A stretch of 64,000 nucleotides of DNA. Origin: Saccharomyces mikatae IFO 1815 (lineage: Eukaryota; Ascomycota; Saccharomycetes; Saccharomycetales; Saccharomycetaceae). Positions 1 to 8,777 of the stretch are shown here, one piece after another. How positions within the stretch are numbered: the stretch's first letter is position 1; every line of letters begins with the position of its first letter. The stretch lies in NCBI RefSeq assembly GCF_947241705.1, contig NC_079269.1, positions 558,001 through 622,000 of the forward strand. The letters are read 5' to 3'. The translations under genes were made by a program, and so were the position numbers. The notes below the pieces were generated by a model that saw nothing but the letters and a program-made list of their open reading frames with translations, did no database searches and was not told the origin of the DNA.

Positions 1-393
1 AAAGCACAAACGCACAGAAAGCTAAAGCATCTACGAGCCGCTGTAAACATTGGCAGGTTCGATCATGTCAACGTGTTAAATCAGAAAAATTGGATACTAG
101 TTACTGAAATTAAATATTGCAGGGTTCGAAGTTTCTCTGTAGATTCACTGTAACGAGTTATATCCCACCTACATGATTTCCAAGTTAGTATCCAGAAAGT
201 AGACCTTCAACTTAACTGCACCTGTTAATTACAGAATTACCAGTCATTCTCCAACTAGAAATATGACCAATTTTGTCATGACACTCCAAATATAATAGCT
301 TTTTAGGTAATCTGTTCACGCATAACAAGTAGTAAAACTGTGTTTTTAAAGAATCAAATTATCCACTTCTCCCCTCGGTTTTCAATAATAAGA
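1..393. other. Intergenic, nothing recognised
   Basis: This is the stretch between the window edge and tRNA-Thr. I see no convincing gene, LTR or RNA fold. In S288C numbering the sequence beyond tRNA-Thr should lead toward YNL035C. Here YNL035C lies on the other side of the block, so this stretch is outside the flipped segment or at its edge. Confidence 0.5.
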
Positions 394-466
394 GCTTCTA
401 TGGCCAAGTTGGTAAGGCGCCACACTAGTAATGTGGAGATCATCGGTTCAACTCCGATTGGAAGCA
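394..466 (+). tRNA. tT(AGU): tRNA-Thr(AGU)
   Basis: This is a 73-nt tRNA without an intron. The acceptor stem GCTTCTA pairs with TGGAAGC (394-400 with 459-465), with A466 as discriminator. The anticodon loop CTAGTAA, closed by CCACA/TGTGG, gives anticodon AGT. The T arm carries GGTTCAA. Six T residues at 467-472 make the Pol III terminator. It sits about 200 bp beyond the 3' end of NCE103, which I recall as its neighbour in S. cerevisiae too, so it travels with the NCE103 block. Confidence 0.97.
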
Positions 467-663
467 TTTTTTCCATCAGCTGTAAATGGCTGAAAAAATG
501 TTTTAGATCAACAAAAAGCAAAAGAAGTTGTAGATGTAAATTGTCTTTTTCTATAAAATTTTAAATGCATATTTGATATGAAGTAGTTTACATGTCCCTG
601 TCTACCTGGTAAATGTCTTCTTTTTTCAAGGAATATTATATAAGTATATGAGAGAAGCTAAAG

Positions 664-1329
664 TTATTTTGGAATGGCGTTTGAGTATGTGCTGACAGTT
701 TGCAGTAAACCATCTTCTACGTTGTAGAGCAAACCGTATACTTGCAATTTTCCATTTTGTACAGCAGTTTGTACAGTAGGATTTTCAATGATTCTGCTAA
801 ACTGCCTTTTGACGTTACAATGTGACAAGTAATGTGATTTCTCACGTAGCGTTTTCAAATGGACTAGGTTTTGTGACTCTTCATGGTACATGGTGTCAAT
901 ATCATCCAAATACTTGTATAGGTGAGAGCAGTCGATCTTGGGCAAAGCTTCCCTTTGGTTAGTTAAACACGTCTTTATACCACCACAATCGGTGTGGCCA
1001 CAAATAATGACCTTGTTCACTTTCAAGCAGATAATGGCGAACTCCAAAGTGGCCTTCAAAGTTAAGTCTTCTGAATGACATATATTAGCGACATTTTTCC
1101 AAGTAAATACTTCGCCGGGTAGGACGCCTAGACAGTTTTCGTTGTAACGCGAATCGGAGCAGCCGATGAAAAGAGTGTGAGGAGACTGGCCCTTACCATT
1201 ATGATCTGGGAACAAAGTTGGTTGTACGTTATTCATCTGAGAAGCCCACTTGACGTTAGCATCCAAGATATCTTGTAGGTTTGAGTCGTGGCTCAATGTG
1301 AAAATGGATGAAGATTCAATGGCGCTCAT
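664..1329 (-). CDS. NCE103: Carbonic anhydrase Nce103
   Basis: This 221-aa beta-class carbonic anhydrase (YNL036W) interconverts CO2 and bicarbonate, supplying bicarbonate to carboxylases when ambient CO2 is low. The zinc-site motifs are intact: C57 and D59 in GCSDSR, then H112 and C115 in CGHTDCGG. The length equals the S. cerevisiae protein and identity is high, with about fifteen differences from the sequence I recall. It is divergent from IDH1 across an 819-bp promoter region. A TGACGTCA site 276 bp upstream fits the known CO2-responsive control by the bZIP factor Cst6. The last codons before the stop (SNAIPK) differ from S. cerevisiae (TKVTPK as recalled). Confidence 0.98.
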   Translation of the reverse strand: MSAIESSSIFTLSHDSNLQDILDANVKWASQMNNVQPTLFPDHNGKGQSPHTLFIGCSDSRYNENCLGVLPGEVFTWKNVANICHSEDLTLKATLEFAIICLKVNKVIICGHTDCGGIKTCLTNQREALPKIDCSHLYKYLDDIDTMYHEESQNLVHLKTLREKSHYLSHCNVKRQFSRIIENPTVQTAVQNGKLQVYGLLYNVEDGLLQTVSTYSNAIPK

Positions 1330-1604
1330 TGTGTAGTGTAGTAATTATAATTTTAGTTGTAGTTATGACTGCTGTTGACGATTTTGTGAGTGAATAAGCA
1401 AGAATAAGAGAAGAAGAGGTCGAGCTACTTCATCGAAAACAATCAGCTACTCAGTATTTATAGAAGTTCACATAAGTTCATATGCTTCTTGTTGAAGTGT
1501 TCCTCGAGAGAGGGGCAAGAAGTAATCATTAATTTTTTTTTCGGCTTGATAGGCGTCACGGTGACAATACGAGTGAGTATTGGTGGCGTCAAGTTAGCTC
1601 ATCC

Positions 1605-1612
1605 TGACGTCA
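1605..1612. promoter_or_regulatory. CRE-like Cst6 site (TGACGTCA)
   Basis: A perfect palindromic CRE, TGACGTCA, lies 276 bp upstream of the NCE103 start and 537 bp upstream of IDH1. In S. cerevisiae, Cst6 activates NCE103 at low CO2 through a TGACGT-type element. The site identity is seen; the function is inferred from that knowledge. Confidence 0.7.
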
Positions 1613-1665
1613 ACAAAAAACCTGAACGAATAATCGTGCGGGGTGATGGTGGGAAAAGAAAAGAT

Positions 1666-1753
1666 CACGTGATAAAAGTCAATACTATCACGTGACTATT
1701 TATTATAGTGCGGGTAATAATATTAGCGGCGCCGAACCTCGGTGTGTCACGTG
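1666..1753. promoter_or_regulatory. Three CACGTG E-boxes, IDH1/NCE103 promoter
   Basis: CACGTG occurs at 1666-1671, 1689-1694 and 1748-1753. The first two are in TCACGTGA context, the high-affinity form for Cbf1. The third overlaps GTCAC, the core of the Rtg1/Rtg3 R-box, and another GTCAC follows near 1795. IDH1 is a known retrograde-response (RTG) target, so the cluster is a plausible Cbf1/Rtg input for IDH1, but the factor is inferred. Confidence 0.55.
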
Positions 1754-2148
1754 GGGTGCCTGACCCCCTTACGCCGAACATCGGGCGTCCCAGGTCACTC
1801 ATCATCCAACCATATCGCAGAAACCTTCTTTTCTTTTTCTTTGGTAGCTCGGTATTGTTATTAAGCGATTAAAGGAAGACCCTCATATATATATCCCGTA
1901 CAATGTATGGCTTCATTAGTATATATATAAGTGTGCGTGTGTAGGTGAACACCTACGACTACCTTTGTTTCATGCAATCGTTTTTTTCTGTTTTCCTTGC
2001 TGTATATTTACTATTAGTCAATTGATCCCCTTACTCTACCGTAGATCTATTTATACAGAACCTTGTTATTGCCGGTAACAAAAAAAGGTTTACTATTCAC
2101 CGTGCCCCTACTTTCCTCTCCATTTCTCTCCATATTTGTAAGAAAAAG

Positions 2149-3231
2149 ATGCTTAACAGAACCATCGCTAAAAGAACTCTGGCTACCGCTGCACAGGCGG
2201 AACGCGCCCTGCCCAAGAAGTATGGTGGGCGTTTCACTGTTACGTTGATACCAGGTGATGGTGTTGGAAAAGAGATCACTGATTCAGTGAAAACAATTTT
2301 TGAGGCTGAAAAGATCCCTGTTGACTGGGAGACTGTAAATATCAAGCAAACAGATCACAAGGAGGGTGTCTATGAGGCTGTTGAATCTTTGAAGAGAAAC
2401 AAGATTGGTTTAAAAGGGTTATGGCATACTCCTGCCGACCAAACAGGCCATGGGTCTCTAAATGTTGCTTTACGTAAGCAACTGGACATTTATGCCAATG
2501 TGGCCCTTTTTAAATCCTTAAAGGGTGTGAAGACAAGGATTCCAGACATAGATCTGATTGTCATTAGAGAGAACACAGAAGGTGAGTTTTCAGGTCTGGA
2601 ACACGAATCTGTTCCTGGTGTAGTGGAATCCTTGAAGATTATGACCAGACCAAAGACGGAAAGAATCGCTAGATTCGCTTTTGATTTTGCCAAGAAATAC
2701 AACAGAAAAGCTGTTACCGCTGTACATAAGGCTAATATCATGAAATTAGGTGATGGCCTTTTCAGGAACATTATCACTGAGATTGGTCAAAAGGAGTATC
2801 CTGATATTGATGTGTCGTCCATCATCGTCGACAATGCCTCTATGCAAGCAGTGGCTAAACCTCATCAGTTTGACGTCCTCGTTACCCCTTCAATGTACGG
2901 TACCATATTAGGTAATATCGGCGCTGCCTTGATCGGTGGTCCAGGTTTGGTGGCAGGTGCCAATTTCGGTAGGGACTATGCTGTCTTCGAACCAGGTTCC
3001 AGACATGTTGGTTTAGACATTAAAGGCCAAAACGTTGCCAACCCAACTGCCATGATCCTTTCCTCAGTGTTAATGTTGAACCATTTGGGGTTGAATGAAT
3101 ATGCCACCAGAATCTCAAAGGCTGTTCATGAAACCATTGCAGAAGGTAAGCATACCACTAAAGATATTGGTGGTTCTTCCTCTACTACCGATTTCACAAA
3201 CGAAATCATTAACAAATTATCTACCATGTAA
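2149..3231 (+). CDS. IDH1: NAD-isocitrate dehydrogenase subunit Idh1
   Basis: This 360-aa protein (YNL037C) is the regulatory subunit of the mitochondrial NAD+-dependent isocitrate dehydrogenase, an octamer with Idh2 that converts isocitrate to 2-oxoglutarate in the TCA cycle. The basic, hydroxyl-rich N-terminus (MLNRTIAKRTLATAA) is a typical mitochondrial presequence. The fold begins at about residue 27 with VTLIPGDGVGKEI. The family signature spans about residues 236-263 (NASMQAVAKPH through GNIGAALIGGPG). The length equals the S. cerevisiae protein. The start at 2149 is the only ATG giving the presequence. Scattered conservative changes near residues 20 and 48-62 distinguish it from S. cerevisiae. 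Confidence 0.98.
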   Translation: MLNRTIAKRTLATAAQAERALPKKYGGRFTVTLIPGDGVGKEITDSVKTIFEAEKIPVDWETVNIKQTDHKEGVYEAVESLKRNKIGLKGLWHTPADQTGHGSLNVALRKQLDIYANVALFKSLKGVKTRIPDIDLIVIRENTEGEFSGLEHESVPGVVESLKIMTRPKTERIARFAFDFAKKYNRKAVTAVHKANIMKLGDGLFRNIITEIGQKEYPDIDVSSIIVDNASMQAVAKPHQFDVLVTPSMYGTILGNIGAALIGGPGLVAGANFGRDYAVFEPGSRHVGLDIKGQNVANPTAMILSSVLMLNHLGLNEYATRISKAVHETIAEGKHTTKDIGGSSSTTDFTNEIINKLSTM

Positions 3232-3373
3232 TGAAAGCAGGCTCCTATCTTTCTCCTCAGGCTTCAGTGTGTTCAACTTTTTATCCATATTTATATACAA
3301 ACATGCACACAAATATATAACTATATACAAAACTAAAACGTCTCAAGATTTTCCTTAATGATAACTCCATAGT

Positions 3374-4133
3374 TCAGTCTTTAGTTCTGCGAAGCGGTTT
3401 TTCTTGACCATTGAGGTATTTTCTGGATATATTGTATATCAATCGTTGGTCATCAATATTAGGTAAATTAGACTGTATCATCATGTTAGTATTTCTTGTC
3501 GAATCGTTGAAAAGAAAACCTTGGGTTCAAATTAATACATACTGGGAATAAAAGCTTAAGGGTAGGTGATTTTCGTACAATTGCTGCAAGATAGAATATC
3601 ACTCGAAATCCACGACAGAATCCTTCGTTGATTACAACATCAATAATTCTTTCATTAGAGATAAACTCCACTTGTTCAAAGAGCTTGCGGTTCCATTGCT
3701 GAGGGAAAATAACTATACCCTTCACTCTGGATAACTGTAGACCAGTTCCTTTAAAGATTGTCACAGTCTCCACGCTAGGTCCTCTCACAAGTATAATGGT
3801 ACCTAATGCAAACAATCCCATTACAACCATGATCTGACAGCTTAGCGCAATGCTTACTTCAAACGTCTTATCAATATGCTCGAGGAATTTTGACCTTACG
3901 CAAATCGCATGAAACAAAATATTCAACAATAAAATTAATACAATTTGGTGATACTGTATGCCCATGCTAACTTTAACCCTCTCATTCGACTTGAATTTCT
4001 TGAACTTTAAGTTAGATTTAGGAAAAACGGTGAATCTTACAAAACTGCGACTTGTGTCCCCATCGATGACTAAGGTATACTTCTTTCTATTTAGTATACT
4101 AGTCTTGCCAAATTCATAGTCTTCACTTATCAT
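3374..4133 (-). CDS. GPI15: GPI-GlcNAc transferase subunit Gpi15, one intron
   Basis: This is the PIG-H homologue (YNL038W), a subunit of the ER complex that transfers GlcNAc to phosphatidylinositol, the first step of GPI-anchor synthesis. Exon 1 is 4133-3543 (197 codons). The intron is 3542-3473 (70 bp), with 5' splice site GTATGT, branch point TACTAAC (complement of 3485-3491) and 3' site ATACAG. Exon 2 is 3472-3374 and encodes SNLPNIDDQRLIYN and onward to the stop. The spliced product is 229 aa, the S. cerevisiae length, with matching C-terminal sequence. Reading straight through the intron would give a false 215-aa protein. A hydrophobic pair of segments at about residues 57-75 and 95-115 forms the membrane hairpin of the family. 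Confidence 0.95.
3473..3542 (-). other. GPI15 intron
   Basis: A 70-bp intron close to the 3' end of the gene, which is unusual because most Saccharomyces introns lie near the start codon. GTATGT, TACTAAC and CAG are all canonical, and the branch point to 3' splice site distance is very short (about a dozen bases). Confidence 0.95.
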
Positions 4134-4360
4134 ATCATTCTCGTGATCACTCTTTCTTATGAGCTAACTATATCTATTGTTATTAATGTTATTTTGATTC
4201 CGTTTTGTGGCTTCCAGGGAAACTTTTTCTTGCTATTTTTTTCACTCGAGATTGGCTTCAGGATATTGAAGCTTCGGTACTATCCTACGCCAGAATAAAA
4301 TAGTATATAATACAACAAAATTTCTACTATGTATCCATTATGTATGCATATAAGTGTCTC

Positions 4361-6145
4361 TCACTGATTAGTTCCAGGTTCTTCGTCATCTCCTTCATCA
4401 TCTCCATCGTCATTGACATTTTTTTCTTGTCGTTTTTTCCTTTTCAAGTCATCGATTGTACCTAGAACAACCTCTGTCTTTCTATAAACCTTCAGATCAT
4501 TCGTCATGATACCACCGGATCCCTTCTTATTCAAATCGACATCGTTTAACCTTTGTGTAGTTTGGTCCTCCTCCTTGGCTGTATTCTTGGCTTCTTCGAT
4601 TTCCTTCATATGTTGTTCATGCTCGTTTTGTAATTCGATTAGTTTTTCATTGAATTCTGCTACTGTGCCAATATTTTTTTTAATTTCACAACAGTATTCA
4701 TCAAAATTAGGTGGCAACTTAGATCGAAGAGCTAACTCAATCAGTATTGGACGTTTTTTCTCCTCACTAACAAATTTGGCCTTCACTTGTCTTCTTGACC
4801 TGTAAGGATACAACTGTGAGATTAAATTAAAATCTGTCCCCCACATAGACAGTGCTTTGTAGAATTTTATCATTTCTTCCACAGTCCACGGATCAGTGTA
4901 GGACCCCCTACCATATGACCCATAGTTATAGAGATTGGCAAATGGGTTTTCATCAACTTTCTCTTTATAGTCATTCTCAATACTAGCATTTTTGTGCCTG
5001 TCAACAACCATTGTATCTTCATCAATAGCCATAGTACCATCAGGATTAAGTTTTAGTTGGATTGCCGTATGCGCTTTGCGATCTGACTCTGGAATATCAG
5101 CATTCAATAGTTTATCTCTCTCTTCCTTCCTCTTCTCTTCCTCTTCCTCTTGTTCCTCTTTGGTCAATGAATGCAATGGCTTGAATTCTTCACGCGCACG
5201 CATTCTTAATTCCCTAAAATGCCTCCTTTTCTCTAGTTTAGCCTTTTTAGCCATTTTAGATTTCTCAAAGTTTTCGGATATTTGGCCTATAGGGAAATTT
5301 GGCTTACACAATTCGGCCATTGTAAAATTCTCTTCATCAATAAGATATTTAGCAGACTCTCCATCACCCACTTTTTTCGGTATATCCTTTACTTTGCTAA
5401 TGACATAGTTTTCATTCTCATTAGCTGTTCTTGATGTAGAAGTTTTAGATGAAGATTCGTTCTTGTCCGAAAAATCAGTCATTGCAGTAGGTGGGGAAAT
5501 TTTGGACACAATACTTATTCTGTGTGCACCAGCTGGCTTTTTGATGGAGGAAGGTTTACCCAAAACCCTATGCCTTTTGAAAGTTTTCAAGTTCATATCG
5601 GTTTCTGTTATACTTCCTAGCCTTATCTTCTTTGGAAGCTTGTTGGATATCGTTGAAAGACGTCGAGCAGTTCCATTGGTATTACTGGAAGAATCGAGAA
5701 AGGATGGTTTGAAACTTGGACGATTTTCGTTGTCCATGCTTAGTGAAGCTAGCCTGCTAGACCTTGATGATTTTAGATCTCGTTGAGTTTGCAAAGTTAG
5801 CATTTTTCGCGTCTCATTCTCTTCTATAACGTTTGATTTAACGTTCTGAGTGGAAACATCCATAGGTCCCTCATGTTCTCCCTCATTATCGGGCCCGATG
5901 GTGGCCTTTAATGTGACGCCTTCGAGAGAGTGTTCTTCAACCTGTAAGACCTTATTAACAATGACTGTCTCATTTTCATCAGCACTTTTATCATTATCAC
6001 TATTATCGATTTCTATTTCTTTACTCTCAGGAACAAACAGTTGAGGTGTTTTTGAGTTTGGCGTCGGTGTTCCACCAGTAGCAACTCTACGCTGCCTAAC
6101 TTTAGGGGCAAAACGTGTCCCGCTTTTATTAACAATGCTACTCAT
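4361..6145 (-). CDS. BDP1: TFIIIB subunit Bdp1 (B'')
   Basis: This 594-aa protein (YNL039W) is the B'' subunit of TFIIIB. It clamps TBP-Brf1 on DNA upstream of tRNA and 5S genes and helps open the promoter for RNA polymerase III. The N-terminal half is long, polar and Ser/Thr/Lys-rich (disordered). An acidic/charged helix with a run of glutamates lies near residues 330-345. The extended SANT/Myb domain is at about 410-475, with the conserved DPWTVEEMIKFYKALSMWG core. The C-terminus is an acidic tail. The length equals S. cerevisiae Bdp1. This protein serves the four tRNA genes in this window as well as all others. Confidence 0.97.
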   Translation of the reverse strand: MSSIVNKSGTRFAPKVRQRRVATGGTPTPNSKTPQLFVPESKEIEIDNSDNDKSADENETVIVNKVLQVEEHSLEGVTLKATIGPDNEGEHEGPMDVSTQNVKSNVIEENETRKMLTLQTQRDLKSSRSSRLASLSMDNENRPSFKPSFLDSSSNTNGTARRLSTISNKLPKKIRLGSITETDMNLKTFKRHRVLGKPSSIKKPAGAHRISIVSKISPPTAMTDFSDKNESSSKTSTSRTANENENYVISKVKDIPKKVGDGESAKYLIDEENFTMAELCKPNFPIGQISENFEKSKMAKKAKLEKRRHFRELRMRAREEFKPLHSLTKEEQEEEEEKRKEERDKLLNADIPESDRKAHTAIQLKLNPDGTMAIDEDTMVVDRHKNASIENDYKEKVDENPFANLYNYGSYGRGSYTDPWTVEEMIKFYKALSMWGTDFNLISQLYPYRSRRQVKAKFVSEEKKRPILIELALRSKLPPNFDEYCCEIKKNIGTVAEFNEKLIELQNEHEQHMKEIEEAKNTAKEEDQTTQRLNDVDLNKKGSGGIMTNDLKVYRKTEVVLGTIDDLKRKKRQEKNVNDDGDDEGDDEEPGTNQ

Positions 6146-6419
6146 AACTACTTAGTGCTTAATTGCTCCTTGGACCGCTTATCTATATCTCTTAATAAGT
6201 TTAAACACGTATATATTGCGCTAGTATCATGTTTGCTTGAATTGAAGTTATTTTCTGGATTTTTTTAAATATAGTATAACAAGGAACGGAACACGCGTTT
6301 CCAGCAAATAGTGTAATTTATGCAGTAAAGTATACAAAACAAAATTACACTATTCTCATCGACTTCCTCCACTTTCTCTCAATAAATAGATACAATAGTA
6401 CATATAAATGGCATACTTC

Positions 6420-7790
6420 TTAACAAGATGCAAAATCATGGCTTAAATAACCAGTGAGTGCGGCAGATTCAGCATTCGATATGAATGAAATTTTACCTTG
6501 CCATTTGCCTCCTTTCTTACCGCCTCCACCTTTCAAATTTTGTAATATCGAACCTAGCTCAGTAGCTAAGGTGGAGATTTTCTCAGCCGTATCAGAAAGT
6601 ATTAGCAGCGATCCAGAGCTGCTTTGCCTTTCGTAACCACATAGGATGATCTCATAAACTTCAAAACTTTCTTTCAAAAAAATGGACACTTCTTTATAAA
6701 CTTGTAGTAATAGTTCCAATGTCCCGAACTCTTCTTCCATAAAATATGCCCTTTTCTTCCCACTGGCTTCTAGCTTCTTTTTCAACTTTTCAGAGGCAGT
6801 ACGTGCTACTTTCTTTATCCAATACTGCTCTCTTTTACTTGATTGTTGAATTAGTTTGGTTTGCCTTGATACCTTCTCGGGGATTTGAGTTTCTGAACAA
6901 CTCAATAAATTCTTAGAGTTCAATAAAATTTTATTAGCTGATTTCGCGTAATCAGAAACACGCTTTCCACACATAAAATAGAGCCTTGAATTTGTGCCTT
7001 TTACAGTTGATTGAGAAGAAAGAATTAAGATGGAACCTATCTGGGAGGTAGATTTCAAGTGTGTTCCGCAACACGGGTTAGAATCGATATTACCGATGTG
7101 AATAGTACGTAGTATACCTTTAGAGAGGTCATAATCGTCAGGAATTTTAGATGTGTCAACCCCATCTGCCTCATCTTCATTTATTCTTTCTATTACAGTA
7201 ATTTCTTGGGGAGAGTTAACGATCAGCTGATCAATATCATCCGATATGTTTGTTATCTCCTCTTCTGTCAATTTTCTGTTCAACTCAATATAGTTGAAAT
7301 AGTCACTGGGCTTTAGAACCGACTTTTTCCCAGTGATAATGCCACCCATCGACCATGATACAGTGTTCACTTTATAGTCGCATTCCAAAATAGCACTCAA
7401 TAAGTGTTGGCCAGTGTGTTGTTGCATATAATCAATCCTTTTCTCCTCATCTACATTTACTTCAATCGTTGTGCCTGGCTCAATATGCGCGCTAACATGA
7501 TGCTTTGCATGTAAACCAGAACGAGAGACATGTGACACTAATATCTTCCTAATTACCGACGAATCACCATCTTCTTCTATAATTTTCAAAAAGCCAGAAT
7601 CACTTGGTTGGCCGCCCCCTTCCGGAAACAGAATTGTATCTTGTAGTTCGATCTCATAACCTTCAGTCTTGCCTTTCTTATCCTTCTTTGGCTCGCAGGA
7701 AACAACCAGAGTTTTAAACCCACCAAAGAGAAAAGAGTTCCTTTGGCACGCTAAGGCGCCTACCATAGCAGGTTTCACGGCCATTGACAT
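6420..7790 (-). CDS. YNL040W: AlaX-like tRNA-editing family protein (YNL040W)
   Basis: This 456-aa protein matches S. cerevisiae YNL040W in length. It belongs to the alanyl-tRNA synthetase editing-domain family (AlaX/AARSD1), which removes serine or glycine mischarged onto tRNA-Ala. The zinc-binding set of the family is visible: the HTGQH motif (HxxxH) near residue 125 and CCGTH (CxxxH) near 238. The N-terminal part has the beta-barrel signature FPEGGGQPSD. Activity in yeast is inferred from the family. Its 5' end faces the LTR/tRNA strip. In S288C the gene is followed upstream by COG6, which is absent here, so its promoter sits at a rearrangement junction. Confidence 0.93.
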   Translation of the reverse strand: MSMAVKPAMVGALACQRNSFLFGGFKTLVVSCEPKKDKKGKTEGYEIELQDTILFPEGGGQPSDSGFLKIIEEDGDSSVIRKILVSHVSRSGLHAKHHVSAHIEPGTTIEVNVDEEKRIDYMQQHTGQHLLSAILECDYKVNTVSWSMGGIITGKKSVLKPSDYFNYIELNRKLTEEEITNISDDIDQLIVNSPQEITVIERINEDEADGVDTSKIPDDYDLSKGILRTIHIGNIDSNPCCGTHLKSTSQIGSILILSSQSTVKGTNSRLYFMCGKRVSDYAKSANKILLNSKNLLSCSETQIPEKVSRQTKLIQQSSKREQYWIKKVARTASEKLKKKLEASGKKRAYFMEEEFGTLELLLQVYKEVSIFLKESFEVYEIILCGYERQSSSGSLLILSDTAEKISTLATELGSILQNLKGGGGKKGGKWQGKISFISNAESAALTGYLSHDFASC

Positions 7791-8178
7791 ACTGATTTGA
7801 CTTCGATCAATTTCTGATGCAGATTGTCTTTTTCGTCGAGATTTGAGATAAGGTGACTAAACATATGTTTTTTCTACACGCTTAAAATAAAGAAATTTAA
7901 AGAGTCTTTCACAAGCACGGGCTTTTACTCTAGAGAGGTACAAAATATACATAAATCATATTACATATAATGAGTCGTTTACGTGCTATTAAAGTAAAAT
8001 TTTTTACACGGTTCACAATGAGCAAGAAAGTAGGCAGAACAGTTGGTATTTCAAACATACAGTATGAAATGCTGTAATCTTAACGGAAGGTAGGATGCCC
8101 AAGATAAGCACGCAACTTGCATCCATCTGCATTCTTAGAGATCTTTGACTTCCTATCTTGTTCCTTTTACTTTTAACA
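7791..8178. other. YNL040W upstream region up to the delta LTR
   Basis: About 390 bp between the YNL040W start codon and the delta LTR. It should contain the YNL040W promoter, AT-rich with no divergent gene. A short reading frame that runs from here into the LTR is an accidental extension of the LTR-borne gag start and is not called. Confidence 0.5.
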
Positions 8179-8509
8179 TGAGAAATAGGTGAATTTTGAG
8201 ATAATTGTTGGGATTCCATTGTTGATAAAGGCAATAATATTAGGTATGTAGATATACTAGAAGTTCTCCTCGAGGATATAGGAATCCAATAACTGGAACT
8301 CGTAATTCTACATAATTCAGTATATGCTTTTATTGTCATTTTATATATTGTCAGTCATTATCCTATTACATTATCAATCCTTGCATTTCAGCTTTCTCTA
8401 ACTTCGATGACAGTTTCTCATAACTTATGGCATCTTCTAAACCGTATATGATAATGTACTAGTAGTATGACTACTAGTTGTTAGACGATAGTTGATTTTC
8501 ATTCCAACA
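8179..8509 (-). mobile_element. Solo delta LTR (Ty1/Ty2 family)
   Basis: A 331-bp solo LTR on the minus strand, with terminal TGTTGGAAT (complement at 8501-8509) and the TCTCA end (complement at 8179-8183). It has the delta-type interior ending in the first codons of gag, ATGGAATCCCAACAATT. It is a fossil: no internal Ty sequence remains. It looks full length and is therefore fairly young. The flanking pentamers (TAACA below, GTATA above) do not match, so it lacks a target-site duplication. It is inserted in a sigma LTR and lies about 165 bp upstream of tRNA-Pro, the normal Ty1 target zone. Confidence 0.93.
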
Positions 8510-8656
8510 GTATAAACCATATCTTATATAATATATAGGATAAGTAACATCCCGTAAATTAAGTTGATAAGTCGTTTTGACAATAAGTTACTTCCCTAAG
8601 ATAGTATATTAGGATTGTCAAGACATCCCGGTATTAGTCGAGCCGGTAATAAAACA
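8510..8656 (-). mobile_element. Truncated sigma LTR (Ty3 family)
   Basis: About 147 bp corresponding to the first part of a sigma element (Ty3 LTR, about 340 bp when whole), minus strand. It is recognised by the TAATACCGG / CTTGACAATCCTAATA / ATATTATATAA blocks recalled from sigma. Its outer end at 8656 is 16 bp from the tRNA-Pro start, exactly where Ty3 inserts (at Pol III start sites). The remainder of sigma is missing on the far side of the delta LTR, so this fossil is incomplete and older than the delta. Confidence 0.85.
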
Positions 8657-8672
8657 ACTCCAACAAATAATT

Positions 8673-8777
8673 GGGCGTGTGGTCTAGTGGTATGATTCTC
8701 GCTTTGGGCGACTTCCTGATTTAAACAGGAAGACAAAAGCATGCGAGAGGCCCTGGGTTCAATTCCCAGCTCGCCCC
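8673..8777 (+). tRNA. tP(UGG): tRNA-Pro(UGG) with intron
   Basis: This 105-bp gene has exons 8673-8708 and 8742-8777 and a 33-nt intron at 8709-8741, placed one base 3' of the anticodon as usual. The anticodon TGG is at 8705-8707 (loop TTTGGG, then T after splicing). Acceptor GGGCGTG pairs with CTCGCCC, including the U-U mismatch at pair 6 that I recall in the S. cerevisiae gene. The T arm has GGTTCAA. Six T residues at 8779-8784 terminate transcription. The mature tRNA is 72 nt. Confidence 0.97.

Noticed and set aside
56-62. GGTTCGA resembling a tRNA B-box near the window start
   Set aside because: No acceptor or anticodon stem could be built around it.
2490-2777. Minus-strand frames inside IDH1 and similar antisense frames inside BDP1, HDA1, FAP1, RCM1, HEF3 and IDP3
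   Set aside because: Antisense shadows of strongly supported genes.
8013-8339. 108-aa minus-strand frame beginning near the delta LTR
   Set aside because: It is the LTR plus its first gag codons reading out into flanking DNA by chance. The LTR is solo, so this is not a gene.
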